Shown here piece by piece: positions 12,601 through 25,287 of a stretch of 64,000 nt of DNA; positions within the stretch are counted from its first letter, which is position 1; every line of letters begins with the position of its first letter. The translations under genes and the position numbers were made by a program. The stretch spans positions 806,001 to 870,000 of the forward strand of contig JAMSLZ010000007.1 in NCBI GenBank assembly GCA_026027325.1, given 5' to 3'. The notes under the pieces were generated by a model, which saw only the letters and a program-made list of their open reading frames with translations, was not told where the DNA came from and ran no database searches. The stretch is from Actinomucor elegans (lineage: Eukaryota; Mucoromycota; Mucoromycetes; Mucorales; Mucoraceae).

Positions 12601-14229
12601 GTCGCTTGAAAGAACGCTAATATTATGTCATTTGTTAGTATACATCTGTTTGATGGATTTCTACTTATTAGAGACCTTTTTCAACCAATGCTGGTAGCGA
12701 ATTGTTGGATGATGAGACAGATTTCAAGAGAATATGCAACCTGGCTAGATGAAACTGTAGAGACATTCTCTTTTCCTGAGGCGCACAACCAATTAGTCAC
12801 TAAACCTAGTATATGTCTCCAACACCGCATTACATTAAGTAGTGGCTTGTCAAATACGCTCTGTAATTGCACAACATCAACACTAGACAGGATATGCGTA
12901 TCTTTTTGACAAGTGGAAACTAAAACATGCCAAGATGTGAACTCTTCTCTCTTGTAATAAAATCCTCTTAGGACAACTTACTAATCAAATCAAACAGATA
13001 ATCCTGTAATTCAATGTCAGTAAAAGTGTATGAATGAATACATATATTTACATGAAGGTACTTTGGAAGCGATATTCCTCCACATTTGTATACTTCATCT
13101 ACGGAATTCAGTACCCAATAGAGTATATTGGTGGACTTCTTGGTCGTGTTGGTGGCAAGTAAAAGGCCAGTTTCCACCACAAGATGATACAAGAAAGCCA
13201 ACTAATTGATCCAACGATAGATAAGAACCGTATTCAAGATGTGACTATGGACTGACCTCTCCTTCTTTGCTTTCATTTGGAAGATGTGCCAGTATTTCTG
13301 TAATTAACAGTCCTTAATGATACTGTAATAATGAAATCAATACAATGCATACCAATGGATTTATCAAAACACATTTTGGAATCAGCCCATCGTTCTGACC
13401 TTGAAGCCTGAATATAGATAGAACCATAACACCATTCAGATGAGCTACTTATTAGGGAGCCTACCAAAAATTGACTTACATATTCAGACTGATACATGTA
13501 ACATCTGAGTAATGCTTTGATTTGCGTCAAGGTCATTTCATTAAATACTAGTTCGATCTTATTATACTAGAGCGAATTCAGTAAGAACACTGCTATTGGT
13601 ACTCATATACCTCTTTCATGTCATCGATTAAACGTGTCTCTGTGTTCTCTATTTTATCACAGTCTATGTATCATTAGCCTTTACGATAGCACACTTGAGG
13701 GGAATACTTGCCTAACCATATTCTAAATAGACAAGTCAATATGTGCAAGTATTCCCAAATATTCGCATCCTTCCACTTTTGATTCCTATGAAGGATTTGA
13801 AAGCAAATATCTTTTACTTACAATCGCTTAAATTTAGTATATGCATAAACCCTTTCGTTATTGACAACTTACACATGGCCACTATCTCTAGTTTTTGCTC
13901 GTTTTCTTTGCTGATATGCAGGTTCATTTCTATCGTTATATTCCACAGCTTTATGGCTGCAAAGGGTTAGATGAGTTGGATTAGGATAGACTAGCTCTAC
14001 TACCGTATTGTATTAGCTTTTGCCATTCAATTTCGTTTTTTGTTACAACTTGATTTAGCTGTCTAGATCTACTCCATATCCTCTTAATGAATGATTCATT
14101 TTCATGCAAGGAATGCGAGTGAATGGATGACAATAGTTCGTTTAACAACACTAGTTTATACGATGAATGGTTTAGTTTATATGTTCTCCTCTTTGGAACA
14201 CTTCTACCTGAAAGCTCATTCGGTGTCAT
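9623..14229 (-). CDS. SPO22/ZIP4/TEX11-like meiotic TPR protein, many exons
   Basis: A long minus-strand gene of roughly 20 short exons. The start is placed at 14229 (MTPNELSGRS) and the stop at 9623-9625. I did not resolve every splice site; one junction near 13800 could not be closed in frame. Recurrent features match the SPO22/ZIP4 family: YAIKLWNITIEMN near the start, HISQLLWRTGDEFY, ALPWYRYAN and KLAYCYIENGDRGAAYECLKKG in the middle (about 11600-12100), and MVQTAWNLGLFCFSSGRNDEG near 10900. The last exons read GERWCKIAFELLSYFQDIEK then MNTAYELFQMN. In yeast, plants and animals this family is a TPR scaffold promoting synapsis and crossover formation. If correct, it acts in zygospore meiosis. 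It is divergent from the uL11m gene 170 bases away. Confidence 0.7.
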
Positions 14230-14398
14230 AGTTGGTGTAACTGATTTACATGAATAAAAGAGAGGCCCGCCAAACCAGCAGCAGCACCTTTTATTTGCCG
14301 CTCCCCCGAGCATATCAACTAAGCCACAATCTTACATGGGGAGGGGCTGTCCAAGCAGGCCTCTCGTTGTTTCTTCATTTTTTATATATATATACAAC

Positions 14399-14842
14399 AT
14401 GTCCAAGAAGACACAAGCTGCCGAAGTTCTCGTCAAACTCTTGGTAGGAGCCGGTAAAGCATCACCTTCACCTCCTGTGGGCCCTGCTTTGGGTGCACGT
14501 GGTGTCAAATCCATGGATTTCTGTAAGCAATTCAATGATAAAACCAAGCACATCGTGACCGATACACCTTTACCTACCGTCATTACCATCAAACCCGATC
14601 GTACATTTACTTTTGTCGTGAAATCACCACCCACCACCTACTTTTTGAAAAAGGCTGCTGGTATCACTAAAGGTGCTCAAACACCCGGTACTGAGGTAGT
14701 TGGTTCAGTTACTTTGAAACACGTATATGAAATCGCCAAAATTAAACAGCAAGATGCCAACTTGAAGCATTTGTCATTAGAAAGTATTTCAAGTAGTATT
14801 ATTGGTGTGGCCAAGAGTGTTGGTATTCAAGTGGTTCATTAG
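14399..14842 (+). CDS. MRPL19: Mitochondrial large-subunit ribosomal protein uL11m
   Basis: One exon, 147 residues, starting [20 protein letters not shown]. The order of motifs is that of bacterial L11: the N-terminal domain with [16 protein letters not shown] and FCKQFND, then the rRNA-binding C-terminal domain with [28 protein letters not shown] and a terminal [10 protein letters not shown]. Cytosolic eukaryotic L12 differs strongly, so the mitochondrial form (yeast Mrpl19) is meant. uL11 forms the base of the ribosomal stalk and the GTPase-associated centre. The upstream in-frame extension is not needed: the ATG at 14399 gives the family's normal N-terminus. Confidence 0.93.
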   Translation: MSKKTQAAEVLVKLLVGAGKASPSPPVGPALGARGVKSMDFCKQFNDKTKHIVTDTPLPTVITIKPDRTFTFVVKSPPTTYFLKKAAGITKGAQTPGTEVVGSVTLKHVYEIAKIKQQDANLKHLSLESISSSIIGVAKSVGIQVVH

Positions 14843-16544
14843 ATGGAATATACAACATGCAAACATTTTATACTGTAATATATATATAACGATCGCTTTC
14901 CAAGTATACAAGCTAAATCATCGTTGATACTCGGACAAAAAAAAAATAACCAATAAAAAAAAGTAATTGAAAACAAGTAATAAGGCTAGATACAAGGAAA
15001 GTACATCAGCAGGCTTTGTTGAATGAATGGAATTCGATAGATAGATGGTGCTTAGAAGGGATTATGAGTGTCCAGAAATTGGGGTTCTCAAGTGATATCC
15101 AACAGCAATTTATGCCGAATCAAGATCGTATTTATTAAATCAATAAAGAACCATGCGGCTAATAAAGGTTATACATTAACAGATGTATGAAATACTTTCC
15201 ATACCAGCAATATTACAGTCCAAGTTGGTGTCGTACTACATGCAGCTGCTTATTCTGAGCATGGACTATAGTATCCTACCTTTTTTTTTAAAAAAAAAGT
15301 TATAGACAACGATAACAGAAAACTTTTCAATCCTGATACTAGCATGATTTGATTTCGATTTAAAGCCATGGCTTCTACTAGTCTCTGATCTCCGTTATCC
15401 TTTATTCATTGGCATTTAGCCTATATTTGCTACTTGCATAACACAAATTTAAAATATAATAAGAATATCACACATCTTCAACATGGTTCTAACAAAAGAA
15501 GACTAACCCTCTGGTTAAAGAAGATGGCAAATTTACAATATCTAAGTTGACTTTATTAAAGAAAAAAAAAGAGATTCTGATAGATCTGATCATTCAACTG
15601 ATGCAGCATCTCATTTTGAACATAAACTACTAATCTGATGCGGCATTTGATCGAGATCAGTTGCGATTGTGTTGCATGAGTTTGATTAGCGTGTCTTGCC
15701 AAATTTTGAAAGTGGGAAATAAATCTCTCAAGTATTACTAGGATATTTCACTCTTTATGTTGCATTATATATAAAGACCATACAAGGAATGAAGAGAAAA
15801 GTAACCTCAGCAATCAAGAAACAACGAAATGTGAATATTAAACAGCCCATTAAAAAGGAACTCTGTAAAAAGTATGTTCTTACTTCGGAACCAACCGACA
15901 CGTCTGTAGTGAAGAATATTTTATGATGTAGCAATACTCATACTAACCAACTAGGCAAAGATGCTGTATTAAATCAGGAAGAGCTTATAAATGAAATATT
16001 TAAAAACTACAATAGAAGAACAAGATAAATAAACACAAAATTGTTCTATAAACTTTGAAATTCAAACATTTATATTATGGATGCGTTATCTTACAGACCT
16101 TACGTTGCGAATTAATCAAAATATAACGATGGCTCTTATTGTACTATATGTCAAGGTGTTTTTTTTATCAAAAAAAAAAAAAAAAAAATACAATGTCCGA
16201 CTCAAATAATAGGCTCAACATTGCTATTCGACTCTAATAATGAAATAACAGTGGAGGGAAATTCCTACTTATTAAATGAATGAACGGAATGTCGTTTCGC
16301 GTTAAAAACCCTTCCGTTGTTTGATTTAATATAGTGGTACCTGAATCCTATCTTGGCACGCTATGTGCTATTGTAATACCATCAATTGATAGAAAAAATG
16401 AGCACTTTCTTATTATGGTACTCTAATTATATGCTGCTGTATATCTTCCTGCTTGATCATTCAGTACTAAAAGAAATTCACGTATATGAAAAAAGACCAT
16501 TGTTCACGTCTTCAACTAGTATTTATGTATATATATATATACGT
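14843..16544. other. Intergenic with decayed repeat copies
   Basis: About 1.7 kb between convergent genes. It contains a perfect T9/A9 palindrome at 15281-15298, reverse-orientation fragments of the dispersed repeat near 15228-15275 and 15605-15670, and an A-rich stretch near 16170-16188. No open frame resembles a gene. Confidence 0.6.
15605..15670 (-). repeat. Dispersed repeat copy (reverse)
   Basis: Read on the minus strand it gives CTGATCTCGATCAAATGC then CGCATCAGATTAGTA and TATGTTCAAAATGAG, matching the shared core of the dispersed family described under findings. Confidence 0.6.
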
Positions 16545-18192
16545 TTAATATGATATAGGGAAAGTAGGGTTACTAACGTTATTGGTATTTTTGTCTTGAT
16601 AATTGGTCGTTTGCGGTATCTGAGTTAAAGGTGCAAATACTATTTGTTCCAGGTCTACTTTTGCCTTATCCTTGTTTTGATAATCCAACCTACATGTAAT
16701 AAGTCAATTGACGTTCATTGATATAATTGAAGTAGTGCTTACATTGTTCGACCTTTGAATTCATACTGATCGCCATAGACCATATCAAAGAATTTGGCTT
16801 GGAACGCTTTACCTTCTAATTCACGTCGCTTCGTATCCTCTCGCTGTTTATCTTCTATGATAGATTTTTCTTCTGTTGCTTTATCCATATCATCTTTTAG
16901 GATAGCCGATGTCACTTTAGACCAAAGTCTAATGTGAAGAGGGTTCAGTCAAGTAACTATTACTAGTGTAATTCTTTTGACTTACCTTCTAGATTCTATG
17001 GGATCTTGCTTAGCAATATCTTTTACTACCTTGGGGTGGATTTTTGATGATTTGACATCAAAAAACAAGGTCTTGTTGGATGCCTAAAGCATGAAATAGT
17101 CAGGTACACGCCTTTGGATAGAATTACACTTAATTACCTTTGCCATCTTGATGTATATCTCACCAGACCATTGGCCTGATATTTCGTATAGTACCTCCCC
17201 CGTAGATTCCTTTTTAACTTTACCACATACAGAATTGTACTGACCAGAAAAAAAGCCCTAATACCTCGTAAGCTGTGAGTCACAAAAAAATAATATAAAA
17301 AAAGGTTTTATGTAATTGACATTTAGGTTACCTTGGTTTTAAAGTCAAGTTCACATATCAAATCGCTTGTTCGGCACCGAACACAACAGCTATCGCCTAA
17401 TTCTAAAACCATTTTACCGACTTTTTTGGGGTATTAGCGTCCAAGCCCAATATAAAACCAGATGCACTTACACAAGATGCCTCTTGCATAGACATTGGGC
17501 ATAGTAATGTCATATCTCTCATTATGTAAATGCGTAAATACAATATGATTTTCACCTTCCATCAAAGTAGCTGCACTGTTACCAAGAAACTTGGATTTGG
17601 GACGAAGATCACCTTGAATATAAATACCATTTTCAGGACTTCCATAATAGAATGCAGAAATGGGTGGATGATGGGAGACTTGCTCAGCAATATAAATGGC
17701 TTCTGTGCCGTTACTGTACTGGTATTTACATCGAAAAACTTCGCCCAATACAGGGTTATAAGGCTTTTTTACTCCCTAAGGTTGAACATAAATTTCTGTT
17801 TTGGGTGTACGTGTTATATAACATTACCTTGGGTTTGATATGCCAGCCGGATAAAAAGTAGCGCACAACATCCAAGAATCTGACCAAAGGATCTTGCTTT
17901 GTACTCGCTCTAAAAATCATCATGATTATGCAGGTTGTTAGCATGCAAGTGTTACAAGATAAGAACACGTAATTTACTCTAGTAAAAGCTCTGGATGACT
18001 CATAAAGTCAGTAACTCTTTCCAACATGGATCGCGGTTCAAGTACAAAGGTAGGTAATGTTACTCTTTGTAAATCCATGTCTTTTCGAAGCTGACTGACG
18101 ATACCCATAAGGATACTTTTGGAATTATCTTCTAAAACCTCAGTACAATCAGGATCGCCTTCAGCATTATTGTTCGAAACGCGTCCCAACAT
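16545..18192 (-). CDS. Oxysterol-binding-protein-related lipid transfer protein, Osh6/Osh7-like
   Basis: Eight exons join in frame on the minus strand: 18192-17978, 17909-17828, 17775-17472, 17420-17332, 17257-17138, 17083-16986, 16928-16743 and 16689-16545, giving 412 residues. The protein is a bare ORD domain without PH or ankyrin regions. The lid and first strand read RVTLPTFVLEPRSMLERVTD, as in Osh6/Osh7, followed by KPYNPVLGEVF and the ORP signature EQVSHHPPISAF. The C-terminus ends in a charged helix (about residues 310-370). Osh6/7 in yeast exchange phosphatidylserine for PI4P at ER-plasma membrane contacts; the assignment to that subgroup is by the lid motif and size. An upstream in-frame ATG at 18219 would add nine hydrophobic residues; MLGRV at 18192 looks more likely. 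Confidence 0.9.
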
Positions 18193-21161
18193 GGATGATA
18201 TTAAGAAAAAAAAAGACAAAAGAAAAGAAGAAAGAACAAGTAAGAAAAAACTGTATTTAAACAGAAGCGCGCCCCTAGAACAGAGCTTGTTCTGCCGGTA
18301 TGTTTTCAGCCCCAGGCCAATAGTAGTATTGTTATTATTGTTTCTTTTACAAACAGTAGGGACAATTCACAACAAATAAAGGGTATTTATTTTACTTGTA
18401 ACTGTTATTTTCTTTGTGCTGAGCACTAGACATTCAATTCAACTTATTGAAGGGCTTTTTCGATTATTTTAATCAAGGGCAAGCTTTTTTTAATTGAATA
18501 CCCGATGCCGAAACTCAAAAAGACGTGGCTCAAGCAATCGTTTATCAGTAAGGTGTGACAAAAAGAGGGTCAAAACCGATGCAGCTATTAGACTTGACAT
18601 GAAAATCTTTTAATATAAAACTCTATAGTAGTCTATCAGTTGACAAGCTAGTCAATAATGGGCAGGAAAGCACCATATATGACATGATCATTAAGTAAGC
18701 GGTATACTTGTCATCTGTATTACGTTTCTCGTGTTGCTATAATGTTTACTACTACTCTTTTGCTATAACTATTGATACTTGTTAGTGTGTCAATTTTATT
18801 GGCTAATAAATATTTATGAGTGGCGTCCTTGACGAAATCCGTTAATATCCTCTAAATCGAAAACTAAGCACGTTAGATATTTGGATTCCGGGAAATGAAT
18901 AGAACAGAGCTGTGTTCATTTCAATCAACAAGTCCCCATTGATATCTAGAAGCAAATACAAGCTGCAATGAGATTCAAATATATAGAATTTTTTATTTAT
19001 TCTCGAGCAATGTTTAGTGTTTTGCTTCTTTCCGAACTACATACCATCCAATAGAAGATTGCATTATCTATAACGCGCTAAAATTCGAGTCTAAATATTG
19101 ATTTCCTGCTGTCTATGATGGTTACTTTATCTGTCTAGCCAAACATCACCAGCGGATTTTGATTTTTAGTTCAGGGTCATTTTTATTGGGCGGCAATGAT
19201 CTATTTCAACGATAGTATATGTGGTAGTACCCTTAAAAAAAACTCGCGCTCACGAAACTTCCCATAACCCAGCAAAGCAGCATGGTATATTAGTGATTTC
19301 CAGGAGATATATAGAACTCAAAGCGTTATCTTTGATGAATAAAAGCAGAAGAATGTATACAACAACGCAATTATTGATAGCATTATGAGACTTGTCCGCA
19401 TTGGCTCTATAATGCTCACTTAAACAGGAAACGAAGCAAACTATACTGATGCTTAACAAGATCCATACCTATATAAAAGAGTTCATCGGGACATTCATAT
19501 AAAAAAGGCCTTTACTAAATATGAACTCCCGATTTTATTTCATTTAGCGTCTTGTATATCCTTTTCTCTTGAATCGCCGAGATATTGTTAACCAAATAGC
19601 ACATTAATCTATTTGAATAAATGTTCAATTTATTCTTTTTATTTTAGATCTGCCAAGGTGTTTCTTAGGTAACAACTTTATTACTAGCTCCTGTAAATTC
19701 TACTTGAATTTATATGCTTACTTTTTCTCATATTCAATGGCTACAATATTAATTTTATTCTTTAATAATAATTACAATACATGCAGGGGCTATTTTGAAC
19801 ATAAAGTATTAATCAGATGTGACATTGATTCGAGATAAGAATGAATCAGTAAATAAACTTCCTCAGCTCCAGCAAGGCCTGACTGGGCTTAAATGAAAAA
19901 CTGCAACAGATTACTATGCATTCTTTACAAACACTATCAAGGCAAAGGCCATAGTGTATTAGTAAAGCAGAGAAAGAATGTAGCTATATATTTATAGCAG
20001 TGGATTGTAATAGACAGCGAGAAAATGAATAATACACAGCTGTATATGAGAAGCTACTGTTATTACAGAGCAAGAATCAATAAAAAAAAACCGTATTAAC
20101 TCATGTCGCTATGAGGTTAAACTCATTTTCGTTAGTAGATGTCGACGAAAAGGTAAAGCATTTGATGAGAATATATTTCATAGGACTAGTAGTCAAGATT
20201 CAATAGAGTCACACAAGTTACATGGAATGTTTACTGACTATTGAGTATAGCATAATACATTCGTTGCATTATACTTCAACAATAGATTCTGATGGATACT
20301 TCTCTTCATTATGATGAACGCTCTACTTACTAGGAGAGTAAGCTTCTGAATCAACTGGAATCTTTGTTTAGCTGTAATACAATGAATGCGTTCTATTTAA
20401 TAATAATTGAAAGCAAAATTGGTTATTGCACATATCCCATCGCAGATATCTCTAGCTATGATAGTATCTCTTGACCAAATTTGATTATCTTTTTGTTCAT
20501 ATTTACTCTTTAAAGGCATATCAATAGTAAAAGAAAAAAAAAGTAAGCGCTTGTAATATTATCAGAAGCACATGGGACCGTCTGGCCAAAGTAGAGTTAG
20601 AGCGTCACCATAATAAGACAGTGGCTCATTTTTCTGAATGATGGTACTACATAACACACAGTGTGCCAAGACAGAATTCAGACGTGACTAAGTCAAATGA
20701 GACGAATGGGAGGTTTTCACTGTGGACAGTTGCAGAACTTATTTATTGAGCAAGGCAATCCTCTGCTATTGCTACAATGGAGCAATTGTCTATTGAGGAT
20801 GTGTGAACAAGTCGTTCTATGGCTTTTTGGAACGATTCAAGACAAGAAAAAAAGAAGAAAAAGAAGAAAAAAAACTTCTGAAGTTACAGGCAGCAGTTCT
20901 ATGTACAACATCAATACGGGTGTTTCAGTCATTTATAAATCCAAATTGGATTCTGTTTAGTCACTTTTATGTATAAGGCTTATCAAGTTCTTGTATTAGC
21001 GGTATATATGATGCAATTATAATATGGATTTACTCAACAATATAACAGCTAAATGGAAAGCAAGGGTAATTAATAAGAGTATAAGCTATATCTTTATTCT
21101 ATTAAACTGTACAGTAAGAAGATCAGATATAATTAGATGCAAAGCTTATTCAAGTTTAACT
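18193..21161. other. Intergenic, gene-poor
   Basis: About 3 kb without a recognisable gene. Short ORFs near 20697 and 21024 have no family features. One reverse copy of the dispersed repeat lies at about 19793-19845. Confidence 0.6.
19793..19845 (-). repeat. Dispersed repeat copy (reverse)
   Basis: On the minus strand: TCTCGAATCAATGTCACATC, then TGATTAATACTTTATGTTCA. This matches the left half and centre of the family core. Confidence 0.6.
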
Positions 21162-21966
21162 TTAAAAAACAACGCGCCATCTATCATTCTCATCAGGCCC
21201 TCCACCATAGCAAGTAACTTCGTTTTGGTCCTCGTTAAGAGGCTCATCATGACTGTGCCTATTACGCGAAATCTATCAATATCTTTTTATCAAAGAAACA
21301 TTCAAAAACTTACAAGGTCTTTGCAGTAGCTACATGACGAAGGAAGAAAGAGCGTCCAACATACCATGTCTATAAAGTACCATAAGTGATAAAGAAACAA
21401 ATAATACAACTGAAACTTACGCGGTCCTCAACGTCAAACTCTTCGTTTTCACCCTCATCAAAAGGCCATTGCTCAACAATCCATTCATCATTATTATCAC
21501 TGGTATAATCATCACCATAACAGGTCACTTCTTGTTGCTCAGTAATAGGGCTTGTGATATTGGGATGAGAATGAAGGTTACTTCTGCTAGTCAAATGCTT
21601 GAGACGAATTACATCACCAAAGTTAACGTCCACTCCACTTTCACTATCTTCACCAATACGAGGAATGACGATGAAAGTAGCTTCTGGAGCAGCTTCCCAG
21701 CCACCAGCAAAGACAATTTGTTGGCCACTGCCACTGTCATAGTGTACACCTCCTTCAGAAGTCAAATAGCGACCTGACATGTTGTGCTTCAAGGAAATAT
21801 GATTTCTGAACAAGTTGTTTAATGCCATTGCTTCCAGAAATATACATATTTACTCACCCGAATTGGATAGGACCGTCAGGGCGGGAACCATAGTTGATCT
21901 CATCGTCTTTTATATACGTTAGTGTACATACAGAAAAGAGCTGCCATCGATTACATTACCAGACAT
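21162..21966 (-). CDS. MIR-domain protein, small and cytosolic-looking
   Basis: Five exons join in frame: 21966-21960, 21906-21858, 21805-21421, 21369-21314 and 21258-21162, for 197 residues. The first coding exon is only seven bases (ATGTCTG), giving MSDDEINYGSRPDG after splicing. MIR features are clear: FGNHISLKHNMSGRYLTS, then FGDVIRLKHLTSRSNLHSH followed by QQEVTCYGDD and NDEWIVEQW, repeated at the end as KTLHSHDEP, QNEVTCYGGG and NDRWRVVF. MIR repeats occur in protein O-mannosyltransferases, SDF2 and IP3 receptors. This one has no signal peptide and no other domain, so it is a free-standing MIR protein whose ligand is unknown. Confidence 0.88.
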
Positions 21967-22191
21967 TTTGAAAATAGTTTAGGTGTTGAAGTGAAGAAGA
22001 ACGCAGAATTAACCCAGAAGTCCGTATTTATAACTGGTTTGATGCATTCACAGTAACACAGATGAACGTGTTTTTGTATTAGTCGGTCAAAGTCCCGAGA
22101 TTATATTATACTCCATGTAGTTTATTGTTATTATGTGTTATAGTTGGGGAATATACATATAAAAGGTGTATTATGTACATATGATTCGAAG

Positions 22192-23755
22192 TTAAAAGGA
22201 CATTCCTTTTCCTTCAATAGAAACCTTGGGCTTGGAACTCTTGGGTCCAGTCTTAATAGAACGCATTGTATTGTTCAATCTTCTGAAGGTGTTGTCAGGC
22301 TAGGAAATAACACAGTTAGATGAAATTCTCATTGGTAATCATTGACTTACTCTGGTTCCTCTATTCTTGTCTGTTCTTACTGTACTCTGAGGTGCAACAT
22401 CGTAATCAGCTGCAACTGCTTGAGGAACACGAACAAAGTGCCTATTCTCAGCTCTATAAAAACATAAATATACACTCTTTTGACGAATCTATTGCAACAT
22501 ACTTGTCTTCTTCGGGTTCTTCAGCAGGGCGTCTGTATCTCTTTCTTTGATGGAGTCTGAAAATCATTTAGCCTATTATCCGTCTCTGAATAACCAATAA
22601 TAACTTACACATCTTCTTGCCTATACTCTTGTACTGCAGGTCGACGTTCTTTATAGTTTTCACTGCGTTTAATCACTAATCGACTCCATTTTGCTACCAA
22701 CTGGTCTGCTTTTCTTTTCATTGTAGGCTCAATTCGAGGTGATTTAGTATAGAAATAAACAATCTTTCCAACACCACTCTCACGTAAATGATCGCCAGAA
22801 ATGGGCAATTTGTCCAAAACATCGAGCATTTCACTTTGAATATCCAGACTGGGTAAAGAGCGGTCAGGTAACGGCTCAAGCCATAGACGGATAGCATCTA
22901 AAAGACCGTTATCAAGAACAGCATCTTGTAAATGTTTGCTATAAACATGAGCGGTTGAGTATTTAGTCTATCATATCATATCAAGGAACCCTTACTTGGT
23001 CAACATGGTCGTTACTTGGCTCAGCATTTTCAACTTGGCCACGGCTGCCTTTCTCTCTCCATTGGAAATAGCATCCTCTTCAGAAGCATTCTTCATGCGT
23101 TCTCGTAAATTAGACAATTCTTCATCCATTGAACTTTCCAGATCTTCTCCATCTTGCTTCTTTCTCTTCTTCTTTCCACCTTTTAAAGCTTTGGCAAACT
23201 CTCGATCAATCTCATCTCTCAATGCTATAATGGCAATAATTTGAGTCATCGTACATTGACATACGCGTCTACTGGAAACTTACCTTGACGAGGATCGATT
23301 GGGCCTTCTTCTACTTCATCATCCACTTCATTACGACGAGGCGAATTGTTTTTCATTTCTCTTATCTCACGGCGGACTTCTTCTAGACGAGCGCTTTCCT
23401 CGTCATCAACAGTACGCTGTTTCTTTTTAAAAGAAGGCAGTTTGGTGATAGGTTTTGGTGCCTCTTCATTATCGTAATCCTCATCGTTAGTTTGCCCAGG
23501 TCTAACTGTATCTTCATTATCGGAAGCTAATCATAAATAAATACTGAATTTAATATATACATACCATTAATTAGTGCATTCGACATACCTTGATCTCCAT
23601 CGAGATCAGACATTTCTTCTTCTTCCTCACTGGAGCCAAAGAGTTTTTCCTGTCTCTATAAATATAACACATCATTTAGTTAGTTCAGTGGGATAAGCGA
23701 GTGTATTTTGTTATTTTGAATAGTATACCAAAGAGTCTTCATCGTTTGAAGCCAT
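22192..23755 (-). CDS. IWS1: Transcription elongation factor Iws1/Spn1
   Basis: A multi-exon minus-strand gene starting MASNDEDS at 23755 and ending GKGMSF with stop at 22192-22194. The N-terminal third is acidic and disordered (SSEEEEEMSDLDGD). A basic patch follows (GGKKKRKKQDG). The conserved core is the TFIIS N-terminal (LW) domain: LLDAIRLWLEPLPDRSLPSL, LDVLDKLPISGDHLRESGVG and ADQLVAKWSRLVIKRSENY. The C-terminus has the family tail (AENRHFVRVPQAV, VSIEGKGMSF). Iws1 binds Spt6 and RNA polymerase II and couples elongation to chromatin and mRNA export. It lies 226 bases upstream of the MIR gene on the same strand. Confidence 0.93.
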
Positions 23756-24824
23756 GTTTGCTGTAATAATTTAGAGTAAAAGCAAAGTAGTGTGAATTTA
23801 AGTATTGCGCTTAAAAGAATAATGCAGTTCCAGCACCAGGACTGGTGACATCAGACAGATAAGCCTCAGCAATTTCTGTTGTAGTATACAAGGTATGCCC
23901 ATTTGTCCAATTTACTCTGAACCTTAACCGCACCTTTTACTGGTAGATATCATACTTTCCAAGTATGGTTTTTGAATTGAATACATTTGCTGCATATTGT
24001 AATACAGTTATACATGCTTATAAAATACCCCTTACATTAAAAGTTCATCCTATTGGTATAAAATCGCAGAACCAGAAAATTATAGAAAATTTCAAAATAA
24101 TATTTATATTAAAAGTACAATATTTATTGCGCTTTTTTTGTTGTTGATTTTTTGCTATATAAAATCATTGAAGTACTAAAGCCAATTTCAATGATGGTGA
24201 GTAGCGTTTTTAATCCCGTTATCCAATATTACCTCGAAAGCCAATCAAAAACACGGAAAGCTCTAACACGGTACCTAAACGCGCGTTTCTCCCAAGCTAT
24301 TAGATGAATACCAAACTTATTTCATTATGAAACCTTTGGTATACATGTATTTTATTCACATAATAAACCAGGATTAATAGCGAAAAAAAAAATATTGATA
24401 GGCTTTAATTTCCAAGATAATCAGTTCTGGTTATTAATAATACTTTGTGGAAGCCATTGGAGAGCTTACTTCTCAAATGCCTTTAGGCTAAGCCACAGTT
24501 TTGTAAAATAGCAATTCGCACGTCAAACAAGAACGATACGCTATCTAAACTCGCAGAAATACGAACAGATATCTTATATCCGCCTGCAGTTAGAACAATT
24601 GACGTAGTTCCAAATAGGCATATGATGAACGGATATTCTCGACGAAAAAAGTTCGATCTAAGCCACCCAATTCATAATTTAGCGAAAACAGTAGGTTTAC
24701 AAGCATGTAGTATTCCACTGGTGAGTCCGTTTTCGAGTTATTTAGTATAATAAAGTCTTTATTAACAAGCAAGGAATATTTGCGAGCGGAAAAGTTTTGA
24801 ATGATGCTAGAGAATTGCAACGCT
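23756..24824. other. Intergenic
   Basis: About 1.07 kb holding the IWS1 promoter and the 3' flank of the P2 gene. The minus-strand ORF near 24590-24820 has no recognisable features. Nothing else is seen. Confidence 0.5.
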
Positions 24825-25287
24825 TTAATCGAAAAGACCGAAGCCCATGTCCTGAATGAAAGGAAAATTTTTTTAATGAGTAAACCAAACCTTTAACTAT
24901 CTCGAGTCTTTTTTTAAAAAAACTTACATCATCGGACTCTTCCTTCTCCTCAGCGGCAGCCTCCTCAGCGGGGGCATCACCAGAGGCAGCAGCAGCAGCA
25001 CCACCAGCAGGGGCAGCGGCACCACCAGCAGAGACGGAAGCGAGCTTGGAAGAACCTTCGGCAATGGCCTACAAAAAATAAACAAGGTTAATATCTACGT
25101 GTATTTCAATGTTGATTCCAAAACATACCTCAGCAGCGGTCTTGCCTTCCATGGCCTTCAACAAGGCAGAGACACGAGATTGGTCAACCTCGACACCGAC
25201 GGAGCTCAAGAGAGTCTTGATTTGGTCAGCAGAAGGGGAGGCGTTACCACCAGCGACGAGAAGAAGATAGGCTGCGAGATGCTTCAT
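24825..25287 (-). CDS. RPP2: 60S acidic ribosomal protein P2
   Basis: Three exons: 25287-25129, 25068-24928 and 24851-24825, giving 108 residues. The N-terminus MKHLAAYLLLVAGGNASPSA is the P2 dimerisation domain. An Ala/Gly-rich hinge follows, then an acidic segment (EEKEESDDD) and the universal P-protein tail DMGFGLFD, which is encoded almost entirely by the last 27-base exon. P2 pairs with P1 on uL10 to form the ribosomal stalk that recruits and activates elongation-factor GTPases. The codons of the hinge and N-terminus are GC-rich compared with the surroundings, as expected for a highly expressed gene. An ATG six bases further upstream is less likely because the family starts MK(H/Y)LAAYLLL. 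Confidence 0.95.

Noticed and set aside
9941..13536. Many separate small ORFs of 60-130 codons on both strands
   Set aside because: The minus-strand ones are exons or intron read-throughs of one ZIP4-like gene; the plus-strand ones are shadows.
24590..24820. Minus-strand 76-codon ORF downstream of the P2 gene
   Set aside because: It lies in the 3' flank of P2, has no recognisable domain and no coding bias.
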